A DNA stretch of 64,000 nt from the NCBI GenBank assembly GCA_036346375.1, contig JAYEVE010000617.1:25030-89029 (forward strand). The letters run 5' to 3'. The position numbers were made by a program, and so were the translations under genes. The notes under the pieces are model-generated. The model saw only the letters and a list, made by a program, of their open reading frames with translations, did not search any database and was not told the origin of the DNA. Shown here in pieces: positions 12,983-24,479 of the stretch. This DNA comes from Guadua angustifolia (lineage: Eukaryota > Streptophyta > Magnoliopsida > Poales > Poaceae). Position 1 is the stretch's first letter. Each line of letters opens with the position of its first letter.

Positions 12983-13377
12983 ATTGGCAAGTTAACAATT
13001 GAACTACACAAGTATTTATCGATTGAAAATTGTTGTCACAATTGGTCTTACTAATTCCCAATCCTCATAGAACAATCAACCACCACTTGCAAGGTCCCCA
13101 AGTGCGGAAGACTAGCCCTTTGCAAGCCCCAGCGATAAGAAAATCACGAGAGAATGCGAACTTACAGCGCGCTAATGAATGTCGGTGCAAGCAGGCGAAC
13201 GCGTCGATGGCGTTGTCCCGAAAAACACCGCACTGTAATGCCCACGGCTTCTAGGCGATGGTCTTGGAGATACAAAGCCAAGACTCTCACAGTGAGGCAC
13301 TCCACCGAGAATCGAGATGCAACCAGGGCTACACAAAACCACGGTCGATCAACCGGCCAAAGGAATGGATGTCTTGG

Positions 13378-14018
13378 GATTACAACAGATGAGTCACGGA
13401 GGAACTACTCACGAATAGCCGAAACAACCCACGAACCTCGAACAAGCAGCAAACTTGTAAGGATTAAATCCAGACGATGCTCTCCTTGTGCCCTTTTCTT
13501 TGATCAAGCCGTAGATCACACAAATGGCAAAAGATCCAGATCAAGCGCAACTAGGGTTTACGCGAGTGACCACCACTAGTTGAATCAAAGGCTGGATCAA
13601 GCCGGATGAACACACTGCGATTGATCGGAGAAAAGAACCAAGAAAACTCTCTGGGAAACGGAGGAACAACTTCGGCCAATTGAAACAAGGCAAAGAATGT
13701 TTTCACCGTGATACGAAGTTCACAGACTCCGACCACTAAATAGAGAACCGATCCCGAGGGAGAAGGCAGCGGCGCAAGGAGACCGCACCAAGCATGGCTT
13801 CTTTGCGCGGCAGCGTCATCGCCGGACGCTGGAGGAGGCGAGAGAAGCGGGCGCCGCTTGACACTGACTGCCGCGTGAGCCCTCCTTCGGACTGGGTCTC
13901 GGAGGCAAAGCAGCAGCTCTTTTATTCGAGTGGCTGGGCCCTCTTGGGCGATTCGGCTGCAAGGGCGGGCGGACAAATTTTCCTTTAGAAATTTGGGGAA
14001 AAACCAAATTTGCCAACA
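13378..14018 (-). repeat. Copia LTR (5' LTR in element sense)
   Basis: Partner of the LTR at 7420-8022. Its right end 'ttgccaaca' at 14018 abuts exactly the second copy of the host exon. The inner boundary is approximate and no clear initiator-tRNA primer site is visible beside it. Confidence 0.8.
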
Positions 14019-14189
14019 GATACGTTGTGCAGTACAAGGGCAACCTCAGCATCGTAACCGTGAGAGGAGCAGGACATGAGGTCCCCAGCTATCAGCCGCA
14101 TCGAGCGCTTGTGCTTGTTCAGTATTTCCTCGCAGGCCAAAAGCTCCCTGATTGCAAAAAATGTGGAAAAGTTTAGCAGGAAAAATAAT
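14019..14189 (+). repeat. 171-bp direct repeat, right copy (orphan exon 8 piece)
   Basis: Identical in length to 7250-7420 with four substitutions: L to I, R to S, Q to H and D to G relative to the left copy, all changing the protein. It is followed by sequence that looks like the original 3' UTR of the carboxypeptidase-like gene. It has no upstream exons and cannot encode a protein by itself. Confidence 0.95.
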
Positions 14190-15206
14190 ACTCTTTTTAC
14201 AATATAAATGGTACAGAAGCAGCATCACAGGTTGTATCACTGCCATTATTCTTCTCATTTCATTCAGTACGAGAAAGTAGCGAAATCGAATGAAGTTATA
14301 TATAGAAACCCATTCGGCTTGCTGATCATGCAACTGCAAGTATGCTAGGAAAATGGTTCTATACTTGTAGGAGTATATACTCCTACCTTGCATATACTGT
14401 TTAAATAAAAAATTTATACCTCTTTATTCTTTTGAGCGTACTCTAATAATAATTATAAGATACTCCAAAACTGAGTTCCACGAAAAAATTCATCAAAGTC
14501 TACTTTTTATAGCATAATTTGTGTATATACTCATTTTACACATGAAAAAATATATATAGCAAAAAAAAATGCTCTGATGAAATTTTTTCAACCATGTCGC
14601 ATTAGAGTATCTAAGAATTAGTATTTGAGTATACCAAAAGTGATAAAAAAGTATAACACGCTCGTTTCAGTAGTATATTGGAAATGGGGGTATGTGTGAG
14701 AGAGAGTTGTAAGATAAAATTTATCAGTCTGAAGATCGATTGCCAAAGAGCTATGCTGCAAAGCTGGTGCTTCCATCTGTTTACTACACAGATCAATGAG
14801 GACAACGAAATATACATAATTTATATGCTGGTAAAAACAGGGGATACTGTAACACTGGCTTCGATGTGTTAATAGCATTTAAGCAATGCAACTTGCAACA
14901 CGACTAAGTCTCAGAAATCTCAATCAGGAATCGGTAAAAATAATTCTAGCGTGAGTTTAAGTGTGATATGAATTCGTTTTTTATTTTATCTTAAATCTAC
15001 TTTTACGGAATATATTATGTACCACTATAAATAGGTTCATACAGTCCATAGAAACAACAAGAGTCTCATTGTAAACATCTCCTTGAATAGTGATACAGCC
15101 TTCATACGTCCGTGGTTTTTTTTTTTTTTTGAAAGGATTATCCCTACCCCTGTTTTCTTTGATCCTGTACCTTTGCCATGTGTTTTGTAAAATAGCAGAA
15201 ACAGTA
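14190..15206. other. Former 3' UTR and flank of the carboxypeptidase-like gene
   Basis: AT-rich sequence without a supportable gene. The first 150-200 bp probably represent the gene's native 3' UTR, now separated from the gene by the copia element. A poly-T tract lies at about 15117-15131. Confidence 0.5.
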
Positions 15207-15352
15207 AATATGATAATCTGCTAGAGATTTGGAATAGTCTCCATGAACACACTCCTTGAACAAAGCTGATAATATTTTACTTCAACACACACAAAATACA
15301 TTCCTTGAAAAAGGCCGATGCACAGCGGATGAAAACAAAGGCTCCAAGGAGA
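15207..15352. repeat. Segmental duplicate block 1 (matches 1-158)
   Basis: Near-identical to window positions 1-158. It lies just downstream (in gene sense) of the methyltransferase stop codon, probably in its 3' UTR or flank. Confidence 0.8.
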
Positions 15353-15586
15353 AATTCTTCCTCAAATGTGCCAAACAATTCTGTTGTCCCTTCCCGCACA
15401 ACACAAAAACCAGTGGTGCCACAATATAATGACTCGATGATTCTTACACGATCAGTTAAAAATATACATACATGCAAAGGCACTGATTCTATCTTTGGAT
15501 GGCCATAATGGTGGCAACATCACGTTGTCTGAACTTGTACAAATCACAACAATGCACAAATGTTGGGAGATGAATCAGCCTGATGT

Positions 15587-18500
15587 TCACTCTGCGTCTT
15601 GTGTCTCTACATGGTTTATGGTCGGAGAACTTGTCCCTGTTAACCCTTGCACCTTTTTGCAGACATAGATATAATGTGAGTCAGGGTCCTCCGGAACAAA
15701 GCCATCAGGCAGTCTACCCCTCTCTGTCAGTGGAACAGGATCCAAGATAGACCTTCTTGTCTTGACTTTGAACCCAAGTCTTGCTGCAATACATTACAAA
15801 GCTGATGACAAATTCCACATGAGTACAGAAAAATAAAATTCACTCAACCAGTATTTGTGACAACCTGCGCTCAAGACGACCGTGAATGGCGGGGGCTAGC
15901 CGAGGTGGTGAGCGAGGCCGGGATGAGATCTTGGTGGCCGAGCAGCTGCGAGGCTCGAGGCTAGCCAATGGTGGGGCCAGGATGCATTTGCCAAAGGAGA
16001 CGGGCGACGAGGCCAGGCTAGGATTGAGGTGTTGGTTTTTAGCTAGTGTATGCGGTGCCTTGGGGAGCTCTGTTAGGGCTTTTTCTCCAACGTTGGTGTC
16101 TCCCATGCTATGGCTGGGATCGGAGTCTATGTAATCGCCTCTCTGAAGGCTACTATTGGTTTTCTTCTCTTTTGAAATGAATGGCAGAGCTCCTGCCTTA
16201 AGTTTTTTTTTTTTTTTAAAAAGATGCTTTTCCTGTGAGTTTTAGTTGTCAAGCTCTTTGTATTTAGCGCTATTGCTACAACACAAATTCTCACATTGGA
16301 TAAACGAAATTATGTGCAATTTACTTTATGATGAACAATAAAAGTAGCTAGGTAAGTCAACATGAAATCTGAATGCAATCATTGCAGTTTGAAAAAGGTT
16401 TCCCAGGTTGGGCATGTATAAAAGTGTGGCATCTCTTTTTCTATTTTGCCTCAGTTGTCAAAGCCTGAAACAAAAAGCCTGGATCGACCTTGTATTTTGC
16501 CTAAGAGGACCCTATTTTTCTAGGGAAAAGAGCACCGAATTTGTGAGCAGAGGAAAGATGTCATTCTTGGAGAAAGCCCCAATGAACCGACAGGCAAAAG
16601 AAATATACATGGGGAATAGATTTGCATGGTTGATGCAAGAGTATAATTAATCTAAATTTGCTACTTGGGTCAAAACTCTAAAGCACCTTCACGGGCAAAT
16701 TCAAAAACTTGAAATTTCTGAATTGATCCTTTGTATGTATAATTACACAGGTCACAGGTCATACTTGAATGAATTTACATAAGGGGTGGGACAATATTCA
16801 TGAGCAAGCAAACAAAAATACTATTTTTTTAGTGTAGCATTCATACAGAAAGAATTCAATGGCTTCCTCTAAGCAGGGAAAGTTGCCAACATTGTGGACT
16901 AAACTTATTGTCAGATAACAAGCCTGCCATGGAAAAAGAGTGAGAGAAAGAAGAAGGATCAAAGTAATATAATATTTATACGTACGCAGAATGTATAGTA
17001 CAAATTTCCAATTGCATCCTGGTTGATTCAAATGAGGAAGTCGCACTAATGGATCACCATAAGTTATCTAGCAGTTCAGACATAAAATTTGACCATTATA
17101 ATTAATGTCAGGGAATAACAGATTAAGAACTGCACTCAAGAAACTTATTCAAAGTGCCTACCAACACAAAGACTCCTCCTGGCTTAAGAAGCCTACAATC
17201 AAAAGGTATCACCGATTAGTCTGCAGGAATATTGAAATTTATGAGATATCTTGGTGCAGACGAGACTGCGATTGATAATTCAATGGGCGAGAAAGGTATT
17301 AAACACCTGTCAATTTCCAGAACCATCTGAGCTGCACTGAGAGGAGCATCCACACCACACTATGGAAGTAGCAATACCGCAATGTTGAAGAAGTACAAAA
17401 TAAGGAGAAGACACAATGACAAATGCTACCTACTTACCATCAAAGAGTCCAAAGTACCTAAAGACATGCAAAAAAGAACAAGCGGTATTACACGTGTGTC
17501 AATACTTGCTAGAATGCCACTGTAGGAATTCATACCTTTATCAATGGCACAATCAAATGATTCATCAGAAAATATACCCATATCCCTAACATCCATTTGC
17601 ATGTCTACAGGTCATAAGGAGATCAACAAATGGTAGATCGCATTTAAAAAAAAAAGGGGGGGGGGGGGGAAGCAACTAAGGATACATTGCAGCTGTGGAA
17701 CATTGAAGTACTTCTTTCTCATCAAATCAATTACAACCGAGGAAATGTCAATGTTCATTATCTCCACATAGCCATCATCGACCATATCTTCTGACATAAC
17801 TACAAAGAGCAGAGCAGCGAAAGAACATTTCAATTAGCACATGGGGTGTAACTAGAGGTAAAGAAAAAAATCATTGATATTCTTGATCTTAGCTTCAGAA
17901 GCAGGACCTAAACTCTTGTAAGAACATCAGAATACGACCAATGGAACACAATAGAGCACATAACGTTTGTGGAACTTATGAAAAACATAAGTGCTGCTAA
18001 CACGCCGAGATGCCATGTCATGCAGATTACAGTAGCCAAGAGTAACTTCAAGGTACTGCAGAACTCGCAGCACTGTGCTGGTTCCAGGTGTGCGCCTGTA
18101 GTTCTAGTCCGTGAGTGAAACACTGCCCGTGCCCCCATCAAGCCATCACAATGCCTGCTGTTGTGTGGCATCAAAAGCTAGAACTTGTCCTTTCACACAT
18201 GGCCTAATGGGAGCAACACACACACACACACAAAGCTCACAGTATCAAGCTCCCATTCGGAGTATAAACATCGGATTAAGGGCAGTGACTTATGCCAACA
18301 CGTGGACTGAGAGAATGGCATTATCTGGTTGTCATGAATCATGATGATATAGAAAAGAGACACAAAAAAGAATTGCAGCCAAACACCAGAGCTTTCCACA
18401 AACTATTGAGTAGCTCAACCGAAACAGGGATTTCGATCAGAACAGGCATTGCCTATGCAAGCAACTAGCTCAGAGGATCACTCGCTATCTGTCAATCACC

Positions 18501-18942
18501 CCAATTCACAGATCACAATTTGCATACTACTACGCACATATTTGATTTTTTTTTTAAAAAAAAAGGAAGAAGAAAGAGAAAGGAGCTTTGTACATTTGGG
18601 AAAAGAGGACTACGCATTACGCAAGCGCCCCAAGTCCAGTTCATGCATTAAGCGAGCGCGATCTCTAAAAGAACAATCGCAATCGATAGGAGAGAAGCAG
18701 CGCGTACGTGCCGAGCCGCAGCCGATCATGAGAAGGCGCGACGCCGGCGGCGCGAAGCAGCGGACGAAGGGGCGTAGCGCGGCGTAGCGCTGGTACCAGT
18801 CGTACGGCGCACCGCCCTCCTCCACGTAGCGCGCGTCCCAGTACTCCGCCTCCCCGTAGCTGAACGCCTTTCCACCGCCGCTCCTGGTGGGTCCCTCCTC
18901 CTCCACCCCGTCGTCGGCGAGCGGTGGCGGCGACGACGACAT
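15587..18942 (-). CDS. Class I SAM-dependent methyltransferase, EEF1AKMT4/METTL13-like
   Basis: Eight exons on the minus strand: 18708-18942, 17686-17799, 17536-17604, 17438-17457, 17307-17359, 17162-17192, 16986-17067, 15587-15783. All introns are GT-AG and the join gives 266 aa without a break. Motifs: YGEAEYWDARY (29-39), the SAM-binding loop MIGCGSA (72-78), acidic Asp96 in MNIDIS, MDVRDM (120-125), and the diagnostic DKGTLDSL (138-145). A C-terminal strand follows with DPDSHYIYVCKK. This pattern belongs to small methyltransferases related to the eukaryotic eEF1A lysine methyltransferases; the plant substrate is unproven. The protein is probably cytosolic. An in-frame ATG at 19095 would add 51 Pro/Ser-rich residues; I chose 18942 for its better context (ggcgATG) and the family length. 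Intron 7 (15784-16985) holds a LINE tail. Confidence 0.85.
15865..16322 (+). mobile_element. LINE-like 3' tail within methyltransferase intron 7, part of a segmental duplicate
   Basis: The stretch reads 'tctatgtaatcgcct', then a 'gaaatgaatggcagagctcctgcc' segment, and a T/A-rich run at 16204-16222. This resembles the 3' end of grass L1-type LINEs. The same block occurs at about 406-887, including about 100 bp beyond the tail, so it was duplicated with its flank. I did not find a clear target-site duplication. Confidence 0.55.
17646..17670. repeat. A/G homopolymer tract
   Basis: A run of about 10 A followed by about 14 G lies in methyltransferase intron 2, directly after exon 2. Such tracts are error-prone in sequencing. 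Confidence 0.9.
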
Positions 18943-19529
18943 CGCCGGCGAGGGGCTGGGCCGCAGAGAGCTAGCGCTGGGGCGAGTGAATGGATTGGCG
19001 AAGGGGGCGGATAGCGAAGGGGAAGTAGGTGGATGGGTGGGCGGAGCATTGGTATTGGTGCGGTGCCTGCGATCGAGCTCGGGACCAGCCGCCACAGCAC
19101 GTCGCCGTCGTCGCCTCCCGACGTGCCTTTTCTAATATTCCCCCTTTTTTTTCCCTCCAGTTCCCTTGTTTTCTTTTCCTTTTCCTTTGCTTACCTTTCT
19201 ACAGTCTTTTTCCGTTTTTTAGCAAGGGTACAAAGACGCCACATATCAATTATGTACACCACACGCAAATGTGTCCTTTTACACATACTAAAAAAATGAG
19301 ACCTCTCATATATATTAGAACACATTATCCCCATAAACACACACAATATATATACCCGCTTATACTTTTTTTTCCGTCCAAGACAACACCCTGAATAGGG
19401 ATGACAGTTTTACCCATGAGTTTAAATACCTGCAGGTACCCGATCGATAAGAGTAAGCACAGGTAGCACTTTAAATCCATGGGTAGCTTCTACTATCTCT
19501 CTATAGATTGGGAATCACTTCCAAGCAGT
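18943..19529. other. Methyltransferase 5' flank
   Basis: GC-rich to about 19130, probably 5' UTR and core promoter of the minus-strand methyltransferase. It is pyrimidine-rich from 19130 to 19220, then AT-rich. No separate gene is supported. Confidence 0.5.
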
Positions 19530-19829
19530 ATAACATGTTCGATTAGGTTCACGGGTAAGTTTCATTACTAGGTTTCACGGGTAAGTTTCACGGTATAGCA
19601 TGTTTCATTAGGTTCACGGGTAAGTTTTATTACTAGGTTTCACGGGTAAGTTTCATGATGTTTCACGGATAAGTTTCATGAAGTTTCGTGATGTTTCTGA
19701 GATAAGTTTCATAAAGTTTACGTGATGTTTCACGGATAAGTTTCATGGGTTTCATGAGGTTTGAAGTTTCATAAGGTTTTGTGTTTCATTAAAAAGTTTC
19801 ATAGATAAGTTTCATAGACCTAAATCCAA
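19530..19829. repeat. Tandem array built on a 'gtttcacgggtaagtttcat' unit
   Basis: The array begins with two copies of a roughly 63-bp higher-order unit (from about 19530 and 19593). It then decays into shorter units of about 20-33 bp around 'tgtttcacggataagtttcatg'. It has no coding potential and lies 170 bp from the Tat element. Confidence 0.85.
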
Positions 19830-20001
19830 GTATGGTTGGTTATGCAGTTGGTTTAGTAAATAACGGATTATCTTAGTTCTTTAGTTTATCTGTTTGAGGT
19901 TTGGGTGCGATAAGGATACAAGATGGCGTGGGAGTCAATTTGTACATATAGGTACTCAATGGGTCTCTATGACATGTGGGCCCCACTTTTTATAAGATAT
20001 A

Positions 20002-20700
20002 TGTCGTGATTCGAGACGGGGGTCCTTCACCGAGCTTACTTGTCGAATGAGGATCAACTTGGCCCCTTTCGCTTAGGGTCGTCGTCCGAGGCGCGCCGAA
20101 GCTCTGGTCGAGGCAAAGCGGGACAATAGGAGAACTTCGGGGGCGTTTTTACAGTTGGGCCTCGCGGAGGAGATAATAACCCTCGTCCGGTGATTGCACT
20201 AGTATCACGAAAATGGGTTACAAAGCACTTGCGGGGGCTTTGATCAATGCTAAGGGCTCCGTGAGCAAGCGGGGTGTGCAAATATGGGTGTAATCTGGAA
20301 GGTCAACCCCTAATACATTGTGCGGGGTATTTATAGAAATTCTGAGAGACAAGTCGATAATTACAGGCGTTCTCTGCGAGAAGGGCGTGGGCGGTCGCGA
20401 TGGCGCGCCGCATAGGCCGCACCTGGGGCGTGGGTGCGATGAAGCGCTTGAACCCAAGTCGCCTTGAGACCATGGCGACATAGTCCCCGGGCGAGCGATC
20501 CTCGGCCCACATGCGAGCATTTAATGCCACGTCGCCTTGTCATGAGCCCCGGGCTTAGCTTCTTTCGAGGCGGGAGTAGTTCAATGTGAATGGCCTAGTC
20601 AGAAGGTCGGCCTCATGGTGACATCTGGGCAAGAGCATGGTCGGCAGTCCCGAGCTTGGATGGTCGTCTTGCGATGCAGTGTAGCCAATCACCCGGCTGA
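20002..20700 (-). repeat. Tat element LTR (3' LTR in element sense)
   Basis: Matches 30216-30902 with many indels. It contains a TATA-like box on the minus strand (ggtatttatag on plus, near 20326-20336). The inner end is degraded (ccaatcacccggctga instead of ccaatccccgaca). Confidence 0.85.
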
Positions 20701-21179
20701 CTAGCCCCCGAGGCTAAAGGGAAAAGGCGTACCAAGGCCTCGCCTAAACCTCTTAGACTTTCTGAGAGGATTGGGTCGGCGGCGAAGAATCGCTGCTGAC
20801 ATCAGAAACAACCATGCTCGGAAAAGGTCGCGATCATGAGACCGAAGCGTGTTTCATTGAGGGCCGTAAAATAAGCGCTTCGTGAGGGTCTTGCGAGGAA
20901 AAAATTAGGCAGTTCCTTCCTTGAAGCGTCGTGCGTCTTGATTCAGCGGTTTTCTCTTTAGGGCTGCGCTGGTCGTAAGATTGCCGGGGCGTCTACCTTG
21001 TCGTGAATCGATTCTTGGATTATTTCCCTTCGGCTCCTCCGCCCGAAATAAGCTGGCGGGGATGCTTCATTCGCCTTCCTTCCTTTACTCTTATTGCTTG
21101 CGATAAGAACTCCATAAAGACCCTTGACAACCTCAGAAGCTCCTTCTCTCTCTCTGCGTGCTCATCTTGAGTCTTCCCA

Positions 21180-23999
21180 TGGCGCGGTTAGGCGAAACAA
21201 GATCCGGCGGAGGCTCGGGTTTTGGAGGCTTCGGGTACCTAGGCGCCCACAGGAGGATCGGGAGGCGAGAACCGCCGGCGCCCAGCAGACACGAGATAGT
21301 CTCGTCGACCTACTGCAATCAGCAGACTCCGGGCTGGCGGAGAGCGCGTTCCTTGAGGACGTGCTGCGTACAATGCCAGTGTGAGCTCACTCATCTGAAC
21401 CCCAATTCCATCCTTGTGTTGAACCTCTTCGCCCACCTTTGTGAAGGCCTCGTGGGTACCCTTCCTCGCCAAGCCTCTTCTTGCATTTCTACAATCTTTT
21501 CATGCCGTCTTCCCCGGCTCTCTTTACTTCGCTTATGGCCGTCCGCCGTCTGAGTTCCCCATCTTTACTCTCAAGGACTCCGTCATGGTGGGCCGACCAT
21601 TGGTTCTACTGCGGAAGCATGGGCAGACGACTCCTGCGCTATCTGGGAGGCGGCGCCGCCATCGAGACCGCCACGCCGGCGGCCGATCCAGATGAGGCGG
21701 ATCTTGATGATGATCCACGAGCTCGCGACCATGGGGCTCTCTGGGCGCGACATCGTCGCGACTTTCTCCGGAATAGGATATCCCTCTGGCGAGAGAGCAT
21801 CCTTCTTCAAAATCACGGTGGGGCGACCTCACCCGTGAAGTGACTTCGAGTATGCCCTCCCGACTTGTGATAGTCTTGCTTCATCACGAACTGCTCCGGA
21901 CTCGTGATGACATCTTTGCGACACGATACGGCCCGAACTCTGGCACCGGGTGGAGAAAGAGGTCGGCAGATGTTGGGGACCCCCAAGGGCAAGGAGCTCG
22001 AGAAGAGCGCGAGTCCCGGCCGAGGCGTGCTCGGCGGGGCAGCGTGGTAAGTCTCCGGCCCTTCATGCTCGGGAGAGCATCAAAGTCTTCCAGGCGTTAA
22101 GCTGGGACCGTGTCTGTGCTTTCTCGTGGTGTGCTCCCCTTGGCGAGCTTGCCGAGCCGGGCGTAGGCGAACCTCAAAGCCAAAGCCGTGGCGGCAAGGT
22201 CTTTCGCGCCCATGCTAAAACAAAAAGGGAAGAACAAGAGACTAACAGCGCCTCCGACAAGCACCAGTCGTCGAAGAAGACGCAGCCATAGGGGGACCCT
22301 CGGCGACATCTGGTCTGTTGTGGGAAGGAGGAGGTAAGCCGCTGAGGCTTTGGCCAATTCTGACTGGAAGTTCAAATCGAACAAATCGCGGAGGGCGATT
22401 GATCGAAGAATGGTGCGATCGGCGGGGAGGAGGGGAGCTTCGAGGCGAAGGACCAACTCATGAGCCTCTAAGGCTCGGGAGTTTGGGATGGTTGGCCAGA
22501 AGCCTCTTCTTGACGGAACCCGAGCATCTGGAAACAACGCTAGAGGCCGACATGGAAGCGGATCGACCCCAAGGTGGCGGAGATTACCAGGCCGCCGAGA
22601 AGAGGGCATGGTGATCTCGGTGGCGGACCTACCAGGCGTGAGGAGGCGGCCAAAGGTGGCGTCGGTTTTGTCCTTGTCTTGATTTTCTTTCTTCGTTTTT
22701 TGTCTTGCGGCAGAGCTAACCCCCTCTCTGGCGTGGGCGTTGATAGCTTCGTAGAGCCCTCCCTTCGCCATAAAATGGCTTACTGAGCTTCGTATTATGC
22801 TTTAGAGGCTTGCTCTCGTATGTCGCAGACCTTGTGATGGTAGAGGAACGGAGGGAGGTGAGGTCGACCCGTGGTACGAAGCGAAGAGGCTTTCGAGAGA
22901 ACACGGAGCCCCGAAAGGAGGGCGACCCAGCGGCAGTTGAAGAGACCGCTCTTGGCGCGTGAGCCCGGCAGGCGCTTGCTCGAGACGAGAGGGTACACCT
23001 TCAGCGAGCGACTGCTTCGAGCGGATAGTGGCGGTCCTGGCGAGCGCCACTCGAGTGGGGTCTAGTGCCCCATAAGCGAATGCCGTGCCCTCGGGAAGAT
23101 TCGTCATCCTCGGACAACCGCCCTCTTTAAGATTCCGGCTCGTCGTTCCCCCTTAGCCGCGGATGATATTTGGTGAGATTTTGGCGATTCGTGAAAACTG
23201 CATGACCGATGTTGCTAAGGTAAGGAATCTGCTGCGCGATGATCCTTCTCTCCGATTTTGTGGGGTTTTGCTTAGAGTTTCCTCTTTGACTTCTCAAAAG
23301 GACCCTAGCCAATTCGAAGAGGTGTTGATCGTCCGCCTCCTTGGCCCCAATTACTAAGAAAGCGGCTTGGTCACGAGGCTAGAGGAAAAGGTGACCGACC
23401 TCAAGCTCATAGATGCTACAATGGTGAAGAGGTGCATGGTGAGCAAAAGGTCGGCGAGACAAAGGGCATGTCCTTGGTCTTGGCGAGAGCTCGAGCAAGA
23501 AAGGTCGCCTCCGTCAGACCAAGGATGATCTTCTTGCTTAGAAGAAGGTGCTCATGCTCGAGCAAGAGCTGGTGCGATGGAAGAAGACCGGCTGCTTCGG
23601 CAGGAGCGCCTTTCTAAGCCGGAGCAAGGTCCTCGGGCTTGAGCAAGAGCTTGGCGGGAAGCAAGCATGGGACCCTTGAGACCAAAGCGGCCCGAAGCTT
23701 GAGGCGTCGCCCGGGCCGGAGGAGGAGCTAGGCAAGGCGGCAGAGGGCGGCCCAGCTTGAGAAGGATCGGCCCTCAGCCGGGACAAGGCCCTTGGGCTCG
23801 AGCAAAGGCTTGAGCAAGAGAAGCAGCATGCTCGGGGCCTCGAAGTCAAGGTGGCCGACACAGGAGGCGGGCAGCGTGGGCGGCCGCCGCCCTCGCCGAC
23901 CAGGATAAAAGGCGGTCGAGCAGCAGCGAAGAGGCCCTTGAAGGTCGCGACGCCGTGAAGGTGATCGACACAGAGACCAAGGTGGCCGACTACTGATGA
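21180..23999 (+). pseudogene. Antisense ORF of the Tat element (putative gypsy-type transposon domain), broken
   Basis: The start (MARLGETRSG, 21180) is followed by a frameshifted domain with CELTHLNPNSILVLNLFAHLCEGLVGTL near 21377-21460, the hallmark of the grass protein domain. The same domain is better preserved at 50821-51273. Further plus-strand pieces to about 24 kb are rich in charged residues (gagcaag repeats), like the coiled-coil tail of the related ORF. Frameshifts and stops are frequent. Its function in the element is unknown. Confidence 0.7.
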
Positions 24000-24479
24000 A
24001 GCTCTCGCGGCGCTTAGAGGACGACGCCGGTGTGTAAAATTATCCTTTCGTTGGAAATGTAATGATATTTGCTTGAATGATCGCTGTGATGATGTTTTTC
24101 TTTGGTCCCTCTATCGCTTTTCTTTGCAAAAAAAGCTGCGAGATAGGCGTAGTGTGGACTAGGTCGATGTATGAGCTCATAAGCCGGTTTTAGTCGAAGC
24201 CAAAAACCACTGCGCATCGCATAAGCGATGCTTGAAGGCGGTTGTGTTTTTGACAAAAATGTCTTTAGCGTGGTAATTCATTCCTACCGGAGCTTAACAT
24301 TTCTTTGCGCATGGTGGGCGGACATGGTGAGTAGCGACCATGCACCTTATGCGAAAGCGAAGCGTTTAGGCGAACAAGCGTTGCTCGATGCAAAAGGTGG
24401 CTAATTTACAATATAACGCAGAGAGCTTTTAGGCGTAGAATTTGCGTGGTGATGTCGATGTTCCATGGTGGCGAACTCA

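Noticed and set aside
14190..15206. A second carboxypeptidase-like gene beginning at the right-hand exon copy
   Set aside because: Only 171 bp of exon 8 are present, without upstream exons. The following sequence looks like 3' UTR.
18943..19095. Upstream in-frame Met adding 51 residues to the methyltransferase
   Set aside because: Low-complexity Pro/Ser/Ala sequence. Possible as an organelle presequence, but 18942 fits the family length and start context better. Not fully excluded.
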